A DNA stretch of 64,000 nt from Prauserella rugosa. Its GTDB lineage: Bacteria > Actinomycetota > Actinomycetes > Mycobacteriales > Pseudonocardiaceae. The notes beneath the pieces are model-generated. The model saw nothing but the letters and a program-made list of their open reading frames with translations. It did not search any database and was not told where the DNA came from. The position numbers and the translations under genes are program-made. The stretch covers positions 62,001-126,000 of the forward strand of contig NZ_JOIJ01000002.1 in assembly GCF_000719975.1 (NCBI RefSeq), written 5' to 3'. The stretch's first letter is position 1; each line of letters starts with the position of its first letter. Of this stretch, positions 48,234 to 56,616 are shown piece after piece.

Positions 48234-50537
48234 GTGACCACTTCGGACACCCGGCTCACGGTCGACCGGCGCCGGTTCATGGGCTATCTGCTCGGCGGTG
48301 CCACGGTCGTGGCGGCGGCGGACCTGGGACTGCTGCAGGGCACGGCCCGCGCGGAGGTGCCCACCCTGCCGCAGCCCGCCGAGATCGCCGACCTCAGCGA
48401 CCTGCTCACGCTCGCCGCGGCACCGACGTCCCAGCTCATCACCGTCACGATCAACGAGGACGGCACGGCGTCGTTCGCGCTGCCGCGCGCGGAGGTCGGC
48501 CAGGGCATCACCACGGCCGCGGCCATGATCATCGCCGAGGAGCTCGAGCTGCCGGTGGACAAGGTCCACGTCACGCTCGCCCCCGCGCGGCCCGAGCTGC
48601 TGTTCAACCAGATCACCGGCGGGTCCAACACGATCCACGCGATGTACACGCCCATCCGCGTCGCGGCCGCGATCGCGAAGGGTGCGCTCCTGCAGGCCGC
48701 CGCGACCCTGCTCGGCGACAGCGCGAACGCCCTGACGGCCCACCTCGGGCAGATCCTCGCGCCCGACGGCCGCCGCGTCGACTACGGACGGCTCGCCGCG
48801 CTGGCCGCGAAGGACAAGCCGGAGGCCGTGGAGGTCGAGCTCAAGGACGAGAACGCGCACGCGGTCGTCGGCACCCCGGTCAACCGGATCGACGCGCTCG
48901 CCGCCGTCACGGGAACCAAGGAGTTCACGACCGACCTCGACGTCCCGGACGCGCTGCCGACCATGGTGTGCCGCGCCCCCACACTCAACGGCACGCCCGA
49001 GTCGGTCCGCAACGCCGACCAGGTGCGCAAGATGCCCGGGGTCACGCACGTCGCCGTGATCCCCACCGGTGTCGCCGTGCGGGCAGCCACGTTCGGCCAG
49101 TGCATCGACGCGGTCCGCGCGCTCGACGTCGAGTGGAACGACGGCCCGGTCGCCGGACTGTCCGACGAGGACGTGCTCGCCAACGTCCGGTCCGCCGAGA
49201 AGGTCATTCCCACCCTGCCGAGCGCTCCCGGCTCCGAGACCGTCGAGGGTGATTTCACCTTCTGGTTCCGCAGCAACTCCGCCATGGACACCAACAGCGC
49301 GATCGCCGACGTGCGCGACGGCCGTGCCGAGATCTGGGCGAGCCTGAAGAATCCCAACGTGGCGCAGGGTCTGATCGCCGAGGCGATCGGCGTGCCGCTG
49401 AACAACGTGACGGTCAACGTCGTGCAGGGCGGGGGGTCGTTCGGCAGGCGCTTGTTCTCCGACGGCGCGATCGAAGCGGCGCGGGCGAGCAAGGCCATGG
49501 GCGTTCCGGTCAAGCTGATGTGGCACCGGGCCGACGACGCCCGGGTCGGCCGGACCCACCCGCTGGCGACCTCGCGGGTGCGCGCGAGTTTCGCCGGGGA
49601 GCAGGTGCTCGGTCTGCAACAGCAGCACACCAGCGTCGAGACCGATTTCCGGCACGGCCTGGGCGACATCATCACCGCCAAGGCGGCCGACCTGCCCGCC
49701 GGTCTGGGGAACCTGCCGTTCTCGCAGACGATCTTCCTGCTGACCACGATCATGCCGTACGACTTCGGCGCCGTGGGCCAAACGCTCGTCGAGACCGACA
49801 CGCGGTTCAACACGAGCTCGATGCGCAACATCTACTCGCCCGACGTGCGCACGGCCAACGAGCTGATCGTCGACCAGCTCGCCGCGCGCATGGGCAAGGA
49901 CCCCGTCGACTTCCGCCTCCAGTTCCTCCGCAACGGACGTCTCCGCACCGCGCTCGAGAAGGCCGCCGAGGCGGCCGAGTGGGGCAAGGACATGCCGAAG
50001 GGCACGGCCCAGGGTGTGGCCGTGCACGTGGAGTACAAGGGCGTCACCGCGTGCATCGTGGAGATCGACTGCCGCCCGGAGACGGTCAACCGCAAGGTCC
50101 GCAACGCCGTGACCGGTCCGCGCGTGACCAAGGCGACGATGGTCATCGACTGTGGACGGCCGATCAACCCGCGCGGCATCGAGGCCCAGATGCAGGGCTG
50201 CATCAACGACGGCATCGCGATGACGCTCACCAGCAGCCTCCACCTGCGCGACGGCCACTTCGAGGAGGCCAGCTGGGACAACTACTTCTACACCCGGCAG
50301 TGGAACACGCCGCCGGACGTCGAGGTGGTCGTTCTGGACTCCACCGAACCGCCCGGCGGGGTCGGCGAGGCGGGCGTCGCGGCGGCCGCGGCGTCGGTGG
50401 CGTGTGCCTACGCCAGGGCCACCGGGACGATGCCGACCGAGTTCCCCATCAACCACCGGACGTTGTCGTTCGAGCCCAAGCCTCGGACGCCACCGGTGCC
50501 GCAGTCCCCGACCGACGGTCTCGACCACACCTACTGA
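48234..50537 (+). CDS. Isoquinoline 1-oxidoreductase-like molybdoenzyme, large subunit
   Basis: 767 residues from GTG 48234 (AAAGGAGCG upstream). Tat signal at 11-35 (DRRRFMGYLLGG). The rest is the aldehyde oxidase/xanthine dehydrogenase molybdopterin-binding fold in the short IorB form: AEVGQGITTAAAMIIAEELE at about 87, GGGSFGRRLFSDGAIEAA at about 400 and the catalytic Glu712 in GGVGEAGVAAAA. IorB-type enzymes hydroxylate N-heterocycles or oxidise aldehydes and pass electrons through the small subunit to a membrane acceptor. Export as a folded complex with the signal-less small subunit is expected. Substrate unknown. TetR control through the GGTAC repeats is likely. Confidence 0.9.
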   Translation: MTTSDTRLTVDRRRFMGYLLGGATVVAAADLGLLQGTARAEVPTLPQPAEIADLSDLLTLAAAPTSQLITVTINEDGTASFALPRAEVGQGITTAAAMIIAEELELPVDKVHVTLAPARPELLFNQITGGSNTIHAMYTPIRVAAAIAKGALLQAAATLLGDSANALTAHLGQILAPDGRRVDYGRLAALAAKDKPEAVEVELKDENAHAVVGTPVNRIDALAAVTGTKEFTTDLDVPDALPTMVCRAPTLNGTPESVRNADQVRKMPGVTHVAVIPTGVAVRAATFGQCIDAVRALDVEWNDGPVAGLSDEDVLANVRSAEKVIPTLPSAPGSETVEGDFTFWFRSNSAMDTNSAIADVRDGRAEIWASLKNPNVAQGLIAEAIGVPLNNVTVNVVQGGGSFGRRLFSDGAIEAARASKAMGVPVKLMWHRADDARVGRTHPLATSRVRASFAGEQVLGLQQQHTSVETDFRHGLGDIITAKAADLPAGLGNLPFSQTIFLLTTIMPYDFGAVGQTLVETDTRFNTSSMRNIYSPDVRTANELIVDQLAARMGKDPVDFRLQFLRNGRLRTALEKAAEAAEWGKDMPKGTAQGVAVHVEYKGVTACIVEIDCRPETVNRKVRNAVTGPRVTKATMVIDCGRPINPRGIEAQMQGCINDGIAMTLTSSLHLRDGHFEEASWDNYFYTRQWNTPPDVEVVVLDSTEPPGGVGEAGVAAAAASVACAYARATGTMPTEFPINHRTLSFEPKPRTPPVPQSPTDGLDHTY

Positions 50538-50550
50538 GAGCGGAGTCGAC

Positions 50551-51045
50551 ATGCCTGAACAGACCTTCATCGTCAACGGTGAGCGGGTGACGGTCGACGT
50601 CGCCGACGACGTCCGCGTGCTCTGGGTACTGCGCGATCTGCTCGGGGTGAAGGGGCCGAAGTACGGCTGCGGGATCAACGTCTGCAAGGCCTGCACGTCC
50701 CACATCAACGGCAAGGCGTTCAACCCGTGTGCCGTCCCCGTGGGCGCACTGTCCGAATCGGACGAGGTGACGACGATCGAGGGACTGCCGTCCCAGGTCG
50801 ACGACGGCGCGCGCGGCGAGCACGGACTGCACCCGATGCAGGAGGCGTGGCTCGACCGGGACGTCGCGCAGTGCGGGTACTGCCAGCCGGGGCAGATCAT
50901 GGCCGCCGTGGCCCTCGTGCACAAGGTCCGCGCCGAGGGCAGGACGATCACCGACGCCGACCTCGACAGCATCCGCAACATCTGCCGGTGCGGCACCTAC
51001 ACGCGCATCCGCGAGGCCGTGCGGGAGGGCGAGAAGAACATGTGA
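50551..51045 (+). CDS. [2Fe-2S] small subunit of the molybdoenzyme (IorA-like)
   Basis: 164 residues from ATG 50551. Two iron-sulfur clusters: a plant-ferredoxin type with Cys40, Cys45, Cys48, Cys60 (KYGCGINVCKAC) and a four-helix type with Cys108, Cys111, Cys145, Cys147 (QCGYCQPGQIM and ICRCGTY). It carries electrons from the molybdenum site of the large subunit, whose gene ends 13 bp upstream. It has no signal peptide, so it should ride out with the Tat-targeted large subunit. No cytochrome c or XdhC-like maturation gene follows. Confidence 0.93.
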   Translation: MPEQTFIVNGERVTVDVADDVRVLWVLRDLLGVKGPKYGCGINVCKACTSHINGKAFNPCAVPVGALSESDEVTTIEGLPSQVDDGARGEHGLHPMQEAWLDRDVAQCGYCQPGQIMAAVALVHKVRAEGRTITDADLDSIRNICRCGTYTRIREAVREGEKNM

Positions 51046-51111
51046 CCTCCCGCCCACGCCGCTCGCGCATGAGGTCGGCGTGGGCGCGGGCGGGTAGAGT
51101 GGCTCCCCGGC

Positions 51112-51723
51112 ATGAGTGAGCACAGCGACCCGGCACGCGCGACGCGCCGCAGCGGCGAGGAACTGCGCGAGGCGATCCTCGATGCGGTGCGCGGCGAACT
51201 GTTCGAACGCGGGTACGCGGGCCTGACGTTCGACGGGGTCGCCCACCGTGCCCAGACGAGCAAACCGGTGATCTACCGCCGATACACCAGCCGCGCCCAG
51301 ATGGTCATCGACGCACTGATCCGCTCGTCCCCCGCCGATCTGCCCGCCGAGACGACCGGCAGTCTGCGCGACGACCTCGTGGCGCTCGGCACCGCGTTGG
51401 CACGGCGGTTCGAGCAGCTGGGCATCCACACGGTGCGGCGGCTGATCGCCGAGATCGACGACGACCTCCTCCCCCAGCTGGCCGAACTGGCCTCGGCACC
51501 GGCGGAGAAGGCACTGCTGCGCACGCTCGGTGACGCGCGCGCCCGCGGGGAGCTGCCCGCTGAACCACTGCCGGACCGCGTGGCCATGCTCCCGCTCGCG
51601 CTGCTGAGCCACGAGATGCTGTTCAACGGCCACGTGGACGACGCGGCCGTCACCGACATCGTCGACACGATCTGCATGCCGATGCTCACCCGCACGCACC
51701 ACGGCGGATCCGCAACGGACTGA
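51112..51723 (+). CDS. TetR-family regulator
   Basis: 203 residues from ATG 51112. HTH at about 20-65 (EAILDAVRGELFERGYAGLT, then AQTSKPVIYRRYTSRAQMVI); the C-terminal part matches the TetR_C_16-like helical fold. It follows the molybdoenzyme small-subunit gene by 66 bp and converges with the MMPL transporter. A TetR-type operator is found 200 bp upstream of the MMPL gene (54409-54435), so this is the best candidate regulator of that transporter; this is inference. Confidence 0.9.
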   Translation: MSEHSDPARATRRSGEELREAILDAVRGELFERGYAGLTFDGVAHRAQTSKPVIYRRYTSRAQMVIDALIRSSPADLPAETTGSLRDDLVALGTALARRFEQLGIHTVRRLIAEIDDDLLPQLAELASAPAEKALLRTLGDARARGELPAEPLPDRVAMLPLALLSHEMLFNGHVDDAAVTDIVDTICMPMLTRTHHGGSATD

Positions 51724-51867
51724 GCCCGCAGGCCCGGTGGGCGCACGTGGTGGCAGCCGGGGTGATCGCCACCGGCGTACCCGGACAGCCGAAGGCCCCC
51801 GGAGCCTGCGGCCCGCGCCGTGCGCGTGACCGCGGTCCCCGGGGGCCGGATGTCGGTCCGACTCGTC

Positions 51868-54213
51868 TTACACGCGGGCCGGTTTCTTGTCCGAATCGGC
51901 GTAGTGGCCCGCCATGTGAGGTCGCTCGAGCTTCTCGCCCTCGACGTCGACGTTCGGGATGATCCGGTCGAGCCACTTCGGCATCGCCCACGCCTTTTCC
52001 TTCATCAGGTACATCAGCGACGGGATGAGCAGCATCCGGATCACGAACGCGTCGAACACGACCGCCACGGCGAGGGCGAACCCCATGGACTTGATGATCA
52101 CGTCGTCCATGAGGACGAAGCCGGCGAACACCGAGGTCATGATCAACGCGGCGGCGGTGACCACCCTCGCGGAGTTGCGGAAGCCGTCCACGATCGCCTC
52201 GCGGTACGTCGCGCCGTGGACGTGCGCCTCACGGATCCGCGTCACCAGGAACACCTGGTAGTCCATCGCCAGCCCGAAGACCACACCGACCAGCAGGATC
52301 GGCATGAAGCTGACGATCGGCCCGCCGTCGAAGAGCCCGAACCAGCCCTCCTGGAACAGCGCCACGGTCACCCCGAGCGTGGCCAGCACCGACAGGAGGA
52401 ACCCGAGCGTGGCGGTCAGCGGCACCAGCAGGGAGCGGAACACGAGCACCAGCAGGACGAACGCCAGGCCCACGACGATCGCCAGGTACGGCACGAGCGC
52501 GTCGTTCAGCGTCTGGGAGATGTCGGCCATGATCGCGACCGTGCCGGTGATGCCGAGGTCCACACCGGTGCGGTTCTCGAAGTCCGCCTCCCCGCTGCGC
52601 AGGTTGTCGAGCAGTTGCTCGGTGCGCGCGTCCTCGGGGCCGAACTCGGGCTGCAGCATGATCATCGTGCCCTTGTCGCCGCCCGGCGCGGGCACGATGT
52701 GGCGGACGCCGTCCTGCTCGGCGGCCCACTGCTGGGCCTGCTGGTAGGCGGCCTGCTGCGCCTGCGGGTCGTCGGCGATGTCGCGGGCGTCGACGACGAG
52801 CATCATCGGGTCGAGCTTGCCCGGCCCGAAGGCCTCGCTGACCAGTTCGGCGGCCTGCCGCCGTGAGGAGTCCTCCGGCGCCGTCGAGTCGCTCGGCATG
52901 CCGAGCCGCAGGTCCTTGAACGGGATGGCCAGGACGCCGAGCGCCACGACGACCAGCAGGGTCCACGCCAGGGGGCGCTTGCCGATGAACCTCGACCAGC
53001 GGACACCGTTGTTGACGATCTTGCCGTCGTCCTCGCGCTTCGGCCGGTACTTGCGGAACGTCAGGCCGAAGGTCTTGCCCTTGAGCATGCCGACCACCGC
53101 GGGCAGCAGGGTCAGCGCGACGAGCACCGCGATGGCGACCGTGGCCGCGGCGGCCAGTCCCATCGCGGTCAGGAACGGGATCCCGACGACGCTGAGCGCG
53201 GCGAGGGCGATGATCACCGTCAGACCGGCGAACACGACGGCCGAGCCCGCGGTGCCGACGGCGATGCCGAGCGCGGTCGCCTGGTCGTCGGTGTGCTCGA
53301 GTTCGCTGCGGTAGCGCGCGAGGATGAACAGCGCATAGTCGATGCCGACCGCCAGGCCGATCATCGTGGCGAGGATCGGGGTCGTGGAGGTGATGTCGTC
53401 GCTGAACACCGTCATCGCCGAGATGCCGAGCGAGCCCAGCCCGACACCGACGCCCGCGGTCACCACCGGCATGCCCGCCGACACGAGGGAACCGAACGTC
53501 AGGCCCAGGATGATCAGCGCCATGACGATGCCGATGATCTCGGCGGTGCTGTCGAACTCCATCACCTGCATACCGGAGCCGCGCACCTCCATGCGCAGGT
53601 CCGACGAGGCGGAGTGGTCCTCGACGGTCTGCAGGATCCGGTCCTGGGTCGCCGGGTCGACGTCGGCGACCTTGTCGACGTCGAGCGCGAAGTCCAGCAG
53701 GCCGGTGCGGCCGTCCTCCGACAGCGGCGACGAGGCGGCCAGCTGCGGGCGGACCTGTTCGAGCGCGGCCTCCCGGTTGAACGGCTGCCCCTGCGCCTCG
53801 GCCTGTTGGCGAGCCTGCTGCAGGGCCTGCTGCTCGGTCGCCGCCGCCATCTGCACCGGGCCGACGAGGTCCTGCTCGCCCTGCGGCACGCTCTCGATGT
53901 CGCGCAGATCGTCGATCAGTGCGTCGACCGCACGCATGTTCTCCGGCGAGGACAGCTGCTGCCCCTCGGGCGCCTGCACGACCACCTGGACACCGGCCTC
54001 GTCGGTGGGCGAGGACTGCCCGTCCAGGATCTCCGGCAGCTTCTCCGCCGCCTCGACGGACTCGATGCCGGGGATCGTGAACTGATCCGACATCGGCTCC
54101 GACTGGGTCACGGAGAAGGTGCCGACCCCGCCGAGAACGACGAGCCAGGCGATCAGGAAGAACGGCCACCGTCGGTACGCGGACCTACCGAGGCGGAAGA
54201 GAAGTTGTGCCAT
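51868..54213 (-). CDS. MMPL/RND-type membrane transporter
   Basis: 781 residues from ATG 54213. Two halves, each with a first helix, a large extracytoplasmic loop (about 45-180 and 455-560) and a five-helix bundle. The first bundle contains GLAVGIDYALFILARYRSEL and the second GVVFGLAMDYQVFLVTRIRE, with the Asp of each GxxxDY motif that carries protons in MmpL proteins. Such transporters export lipids, siderophores or drugs. An 11-12-bp palindrome upstream overlaps a possible -10 box (TAAGAT). The loop 1 sequence is Gln/Glu-rich (QQALQQARQQAEAQGQP). Confidence 0.92.
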   Translation of the reverse strand: MAQLLFRLGRSAYRRWPFFLIAWLVVLGGVGTFSVTQSEPMSDQFTIPGIESVEAAEKLPEILDGQSSPTDEAGVQVVVQAPEGQQLSSPENMRAVDALIDDLRDIESVPQGEQDLVGPVQMAAATEQQALQQARQQAEAQGQPFNREAALEQVRPQLAASSPLSEDGRTGLLDFALDVDKVADVDPATQDRILQTVEDHSASSDLRMEVRGSGMQVMEFDSTAEIIGIVMALIILGLTFGSLVSAGMPVVTAGVGVGLGSLGISAMTVFSDDITSTTPILATMIGLAVGIDYALFILARYRSELEHTDDQATALGIAVGTAGSAVVFAGLTVIIALAALSVVGIPFLTAMGLAAAATVAIAVLVALTLLPAVVGMLKGKTFGLTFRKYRPKREDDGKIVNNGVRWSRFIGKRPLAWTLLVVVALGVLAIPFKDLRLGMPSDSTAPEDSSRRQAAELVSEAFGPGKLDPMMLVVDARDIADDPQAQQAAYQQAQQWAAEQDGVRHIVPAPGGDKGTMIMLQPEFGPEDARTEQLLDNLRSGEADFENRTGVDLGITGTVAIMADISQTLNDALVPYLAIVVGLAFVLLVLVFRSLLVPLTATLGFLLSVLATLGVTVALFQEGWFGLFDGGPIVSFMPILLVGVVFGLAMDYQVFLVTRIREAHVHGATYREAIVDGFRNSARVVTAAALIMTSVFAGFVLMDDVIIKSMGFALAVAVVFDAFVIRMLLIPSLMYLMKEKAWAMPKWLDRIIPNVDVEGEKLERPHMAGHYADSDKKPARV

Positions 54214-54408
54214 GCGCGGATTCGGCTCCTGGAGACGTGACGGACTGTGGCTCGTGTCGCACGGTGGCCGGCACCGTTGCCGGCGGGATCGGCCCGAGGC
54301 GCACACAGCTCCCCCGCTGCGTGCCGCGAGGCCGGATGCGCGGGCGTGGCCGACGTCTTCGACGTCGACGTGACCGGCTCCGAGAGCGGCGGCGTACCCA
54401 CGCGCAGG

Positions 54409-54435
54409 CCGTAAGATACGGCTCGTATCTTACGG
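54409..54435. promoter_or_regulatory. TetR-type operator upstream of MMPL gene
   Basis: Perfect 12-bp inverted repeat (arms CCGTAAGATACG and CGTATCTTACGG, 3 nt apart), an AT-rich island in GC-rich DNA, 196 bp before the MMPL ATG. On the minus strand TAAGAT within it could be the -10 box, so a bound repressor would exclude RNA polymerase. The rest of the 385-bp gap 54214-54598 holds the etfA terminator and no gene. Confidence 0.75.
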
Positions 54436-54497
54436 CGTCACGCCCACTGTACATGACCCGAAGGGGCGATCGCCGCGTGCGCCCGTCACAGTGCGCC

Positions 54498-54533
54498 GAT
54501 GGTCCGGCACACGGCCGAGTGCACCGGACCATC
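54498..54533 (-). terminator. Terminator of the one-carbon operon
   Basis: Perfect 10-bp stem (arms GATGGTCCGG and CCGGACCATC) with a 16-nt loop, 66 bp after the etfA stop in the direction of transcription. Confidence 0.6.
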
Positions 54534-54598
54534 AGGGCGAGTGATCCGCCCGGCCCTCGCCGTGACCGCGCGCTGCTCGCCGCCGAGGCAGCCCAGCC

Positions 54599-55819
54599 TC
54601 AGGTACCCCGTGCGGGCAGGCCCGACACGGCGTCGGCCGAACCCTGGGAGCTCGCATCCGGGGCGCTCGTGTCCGGCACGGCCGGTTCCGGGGTGGCAGA
54701 GTCCGGGGTGGCAGAGTCCGGGGTGGTCGCGGCGGAAGATCCACCGGCCCTGCGGCGGCCGAGCTCGGCGAGGATCGCGGGCAGGACCTCGTGGACGTCG
54801 CCGACCACGGAGTACGTGGCGCGCTGCATCATGGGCGCCTCCGGATCGGTGTTCACGGCCAGGATCACCGTCGAGTCCATGCACCCGACCCAGTGCTGGG
54901 TCGCGCCGCTGATGCCGCACGCGATGTACAGCTCGGGGGCCACCTTCGTGCCCGTGAGGCCCACCTGGTCGCGGTGTGGCCGCCAGCCGTTGCTCGTCGC
55001 GACGCGCGAGCATCCGACGACCCCGCCGAGTGCGTCGGCGAGCTCCTCCAGCGCGGTGAATCCCTCGGCGCTGCCGACGCCCCGTCCTCCCGAGACGACC
55101 ACGGGTGCCGCCGACAGCGACAGTCCCCGCTCGCCCTCGGTGCGTTCGACCAGACGTACCCGCGCGTCACCGGGCGACAGCTCGGGGACGACGTCGACGA
55201 CCTCGCACGCGCGGCTGTCCGCCGGTTCGTCCGGATGCCGCGCGCCCGAGACGGTGCAGCCCGGTGCGACCGTCGCCATGCGCACCGGTGCGGTGAGGTC
55301 GGCGTCCTCGAGCAGTACTCCCCCACTGCGGGTTCGGGTGATCCGCCACGTCTCCGTCCCCGCACCACGGCCGGTGCCGCCGGTGTCCGGGAACCCGGCG
55401 TGGCCGACGTGGGCGCTGTCATCGAGTTGGGCGCCGTCGTCGATGTGGACGCAGTGCGTCGCGAGCGGGGCGCCCAGGCGTGCCGCGGTGTGGGCGAGCA
55501 CCTCCGCCGGCCGGGTCCCCGCCGTGGCGAGCACGCCCTCGGGCCGGATCCGGTCGACCAGCTCGGCGACCACGGCGGCCCAGGCGTCCGGAGAATAGGA
55601 GGCCAGCAGCTCGTGCCGGGTCACGTACAGCCGGCCGACACCGCAGGCACCGGCGGCCTCCACAGTTCCGGCACTCACGGTCCCGGGGCCCACCGGGTCG
55701 GTGTGTGCCGGGTCGTCGGTGATGATCACGGCGTCCACGCGCTCGCCGAGCCCACGGGCCTGCGGTGCGAGGTCGGCGGCCTGCGCCGGGTCGTCGAGCA
55801 GGATCAGCACGGTCGTCAC
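54599..55819 (-). CDS. etfA: Electron transfer flavoprotein alpha subunit, divergent
   Basis: 406 residues from GTG 55819, which overlaps the etfB stop (GTGA); usual EtfA is about 315-325. The FAD-binding C-terminal domain is well kept: VVSGGRGVGSAEGFTALEEL, then DQVGLTGTKVAPELYIACGI, SGATQHWVGCMDSTVILAVN and a final YSVVGDVHEVLPAILAEL. Extra length comes from a low-complexity insert near residue 130-160 and a Pro/Asp/Ser tail of about 45 residues with repeated TPDSA, encoded by a 15-bp tandem repeat. It accepts electrons from the flavoprotein dehydrogenase in the same operon and should pass them to ETF:quinone oxidoreductase. It is the last gene of the operon. Confidence 0.9.
   Translation of the reverse strand: MTTVLILLDDPAQAADLAPQARGLGERVDAVIITDDPAHTDPVGPGTVSAGTVEAAGACGVGRLYVTRHELLASYSPDAWAAVVAELVDRIRPEGVLATAGTRPAEVLAHTAARLGAPLATHCVHIDDGAQLDDSAHVGHAGFPDTGGTGRGAGTETWRITRTRSGGVLLEDADLTAPVRMATVAPGCTVSGARHPDEPADSRACEVVDVVPELSPGDARVRLVERTEGERGLSLSAAPVVVSGGRGVGSAEGFTALEELADALGGVVGCSRVATSNGWRPHRDQVGLTGTKVAPELYIACGISGATQHWVGCMDSTVILAVNTDPEAPMMQRATYSVVGDVHEVLPAILAELGRRRAGGSSAATTPDSATPDSATPEPAVPDTSAPDASSQGSADAVSGLPARGT
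54686..54727. repeat. 15-bp tandem repeat in the etfA tail
   Basis: Nearly three copies of the unit GTCCGGGGTGGCAGA (first base varies) coding for TPDSA units in the C-terminal tail of EtfA. The unit length equals that of the tandem repeat in metE (45474-45511). Confidence 0.8.
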
Positions 55820-56592
55820 ACCTTTCCGAGTCCGGCCAGTACGTCGACCACGGCGGGGGCCGCGTCGGCGCCCCGGCCCAGGGGGATCGCCGCGCCTCGC
55901 CGGTCAGGTGGGGTGCGCAGCCCGACCGTGCGCAGTCCCCGTCCTGCGCCGGGGTCGTAGGCCACCACGTGCAGCTGCGCCTTCTTCGCCTTCAGCCGGC
56001 CGGGCAGCGTCGGATAGCGGGGCAGGTTGAGCCCTTCCTTGACCGCGACCACCGCCGGCAGGACGAGTTCGAAGACCTCGGTCCCGGCGTCGCCGTCCCG
56101 GCTCGCCCGGACGCTCCCGCCGGTGGCCGAATGCTCCGGGCGTTCGCACCGCAGTCCCTTGATGCCGCCGACGACCGGCAGGCCCAACGCGGCCGCCAGG
56201 CGCAGTCCGACCTGGCCGTGGCCCGCGTCGGCGGAGGTGTCACCGACCAGCACCAGGTCCGGAGCCGAGCCACCGGTCACACCGGCCGCGAGCGCCTCCG
56301 CCGTCATCTGCGGGTCGGTTTCGGACCGTCCGATGTCGACGAGGACCCCGCGGTCGGCACCCATCGCCAGCGCATAGCGGAGCTGCTCGGCTGCCTCCTG
56401 CTCGCCGGCGGTGACCACGGTGACGGATCCGCCGTGCTGGGCGACCAGACGGACGGCCTCCTCGATGGCGCACTCCTCGTGCGGCCCAATCGTGAAGCCG
56501 AGATGCCGGGTGTCCACCGCCGTCCCGTCGTCGGTCAGCGGCACCTGCGAGCCCAGTGCGGGTACCCGTTTGATGCAGACCACGATGTCCAC
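55816..56592 (-). CDS. etfB: Electron transfer flavoprotein beta subunit
   Basis: 258 residues, the normal length. MDIVVCIKRVPALGSQVPLT starts it, then LGFTIGPHEECAIEEAVRLV with the AMP-binding region at about 110-130 (LVLVGDTSADAGHGQVGLRL). The recognition loop that docks the partner dehydrogenase (usually LPYxA near residue 195) is read as LNLPRYPTLPGRLKAKKAQL. Forms a heterodimer with EtfA and carries AMP. Its gene lies 24 bp after the dehydrogenase-like gene and overlaps etfA, so this ETF is dedicated to the operon rather than general beta-oxidation. Confidence 0.93.
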   Translation of the reverse strand: MDIVVCIKRVPALGSQVPLTDDGTAVDTRHLGFTIGPHEECAIEEAVRLVAQHGGSVTVVTAGEQEAAEQLRYALAMGADRGVLVDIGRSETDPQMTAEALAAGVTGGSAPDLVLVGDTSADAGHGQVGLRLAAALGLPVVGGIKGLRCERPEHSATGGSVRASRDGDAGTEVFELVLPAVVAVKEGLNLPRYPTLPGRLKAKKAQLHVVAYDPGAGRGLRTVGLRTPPDRRGAAIPLGRGADAAPAVVDVLAGLGKV

Positions 56593-56616
56593 GACCGGCT
56601 CCCTTCTCCCGGCGCC

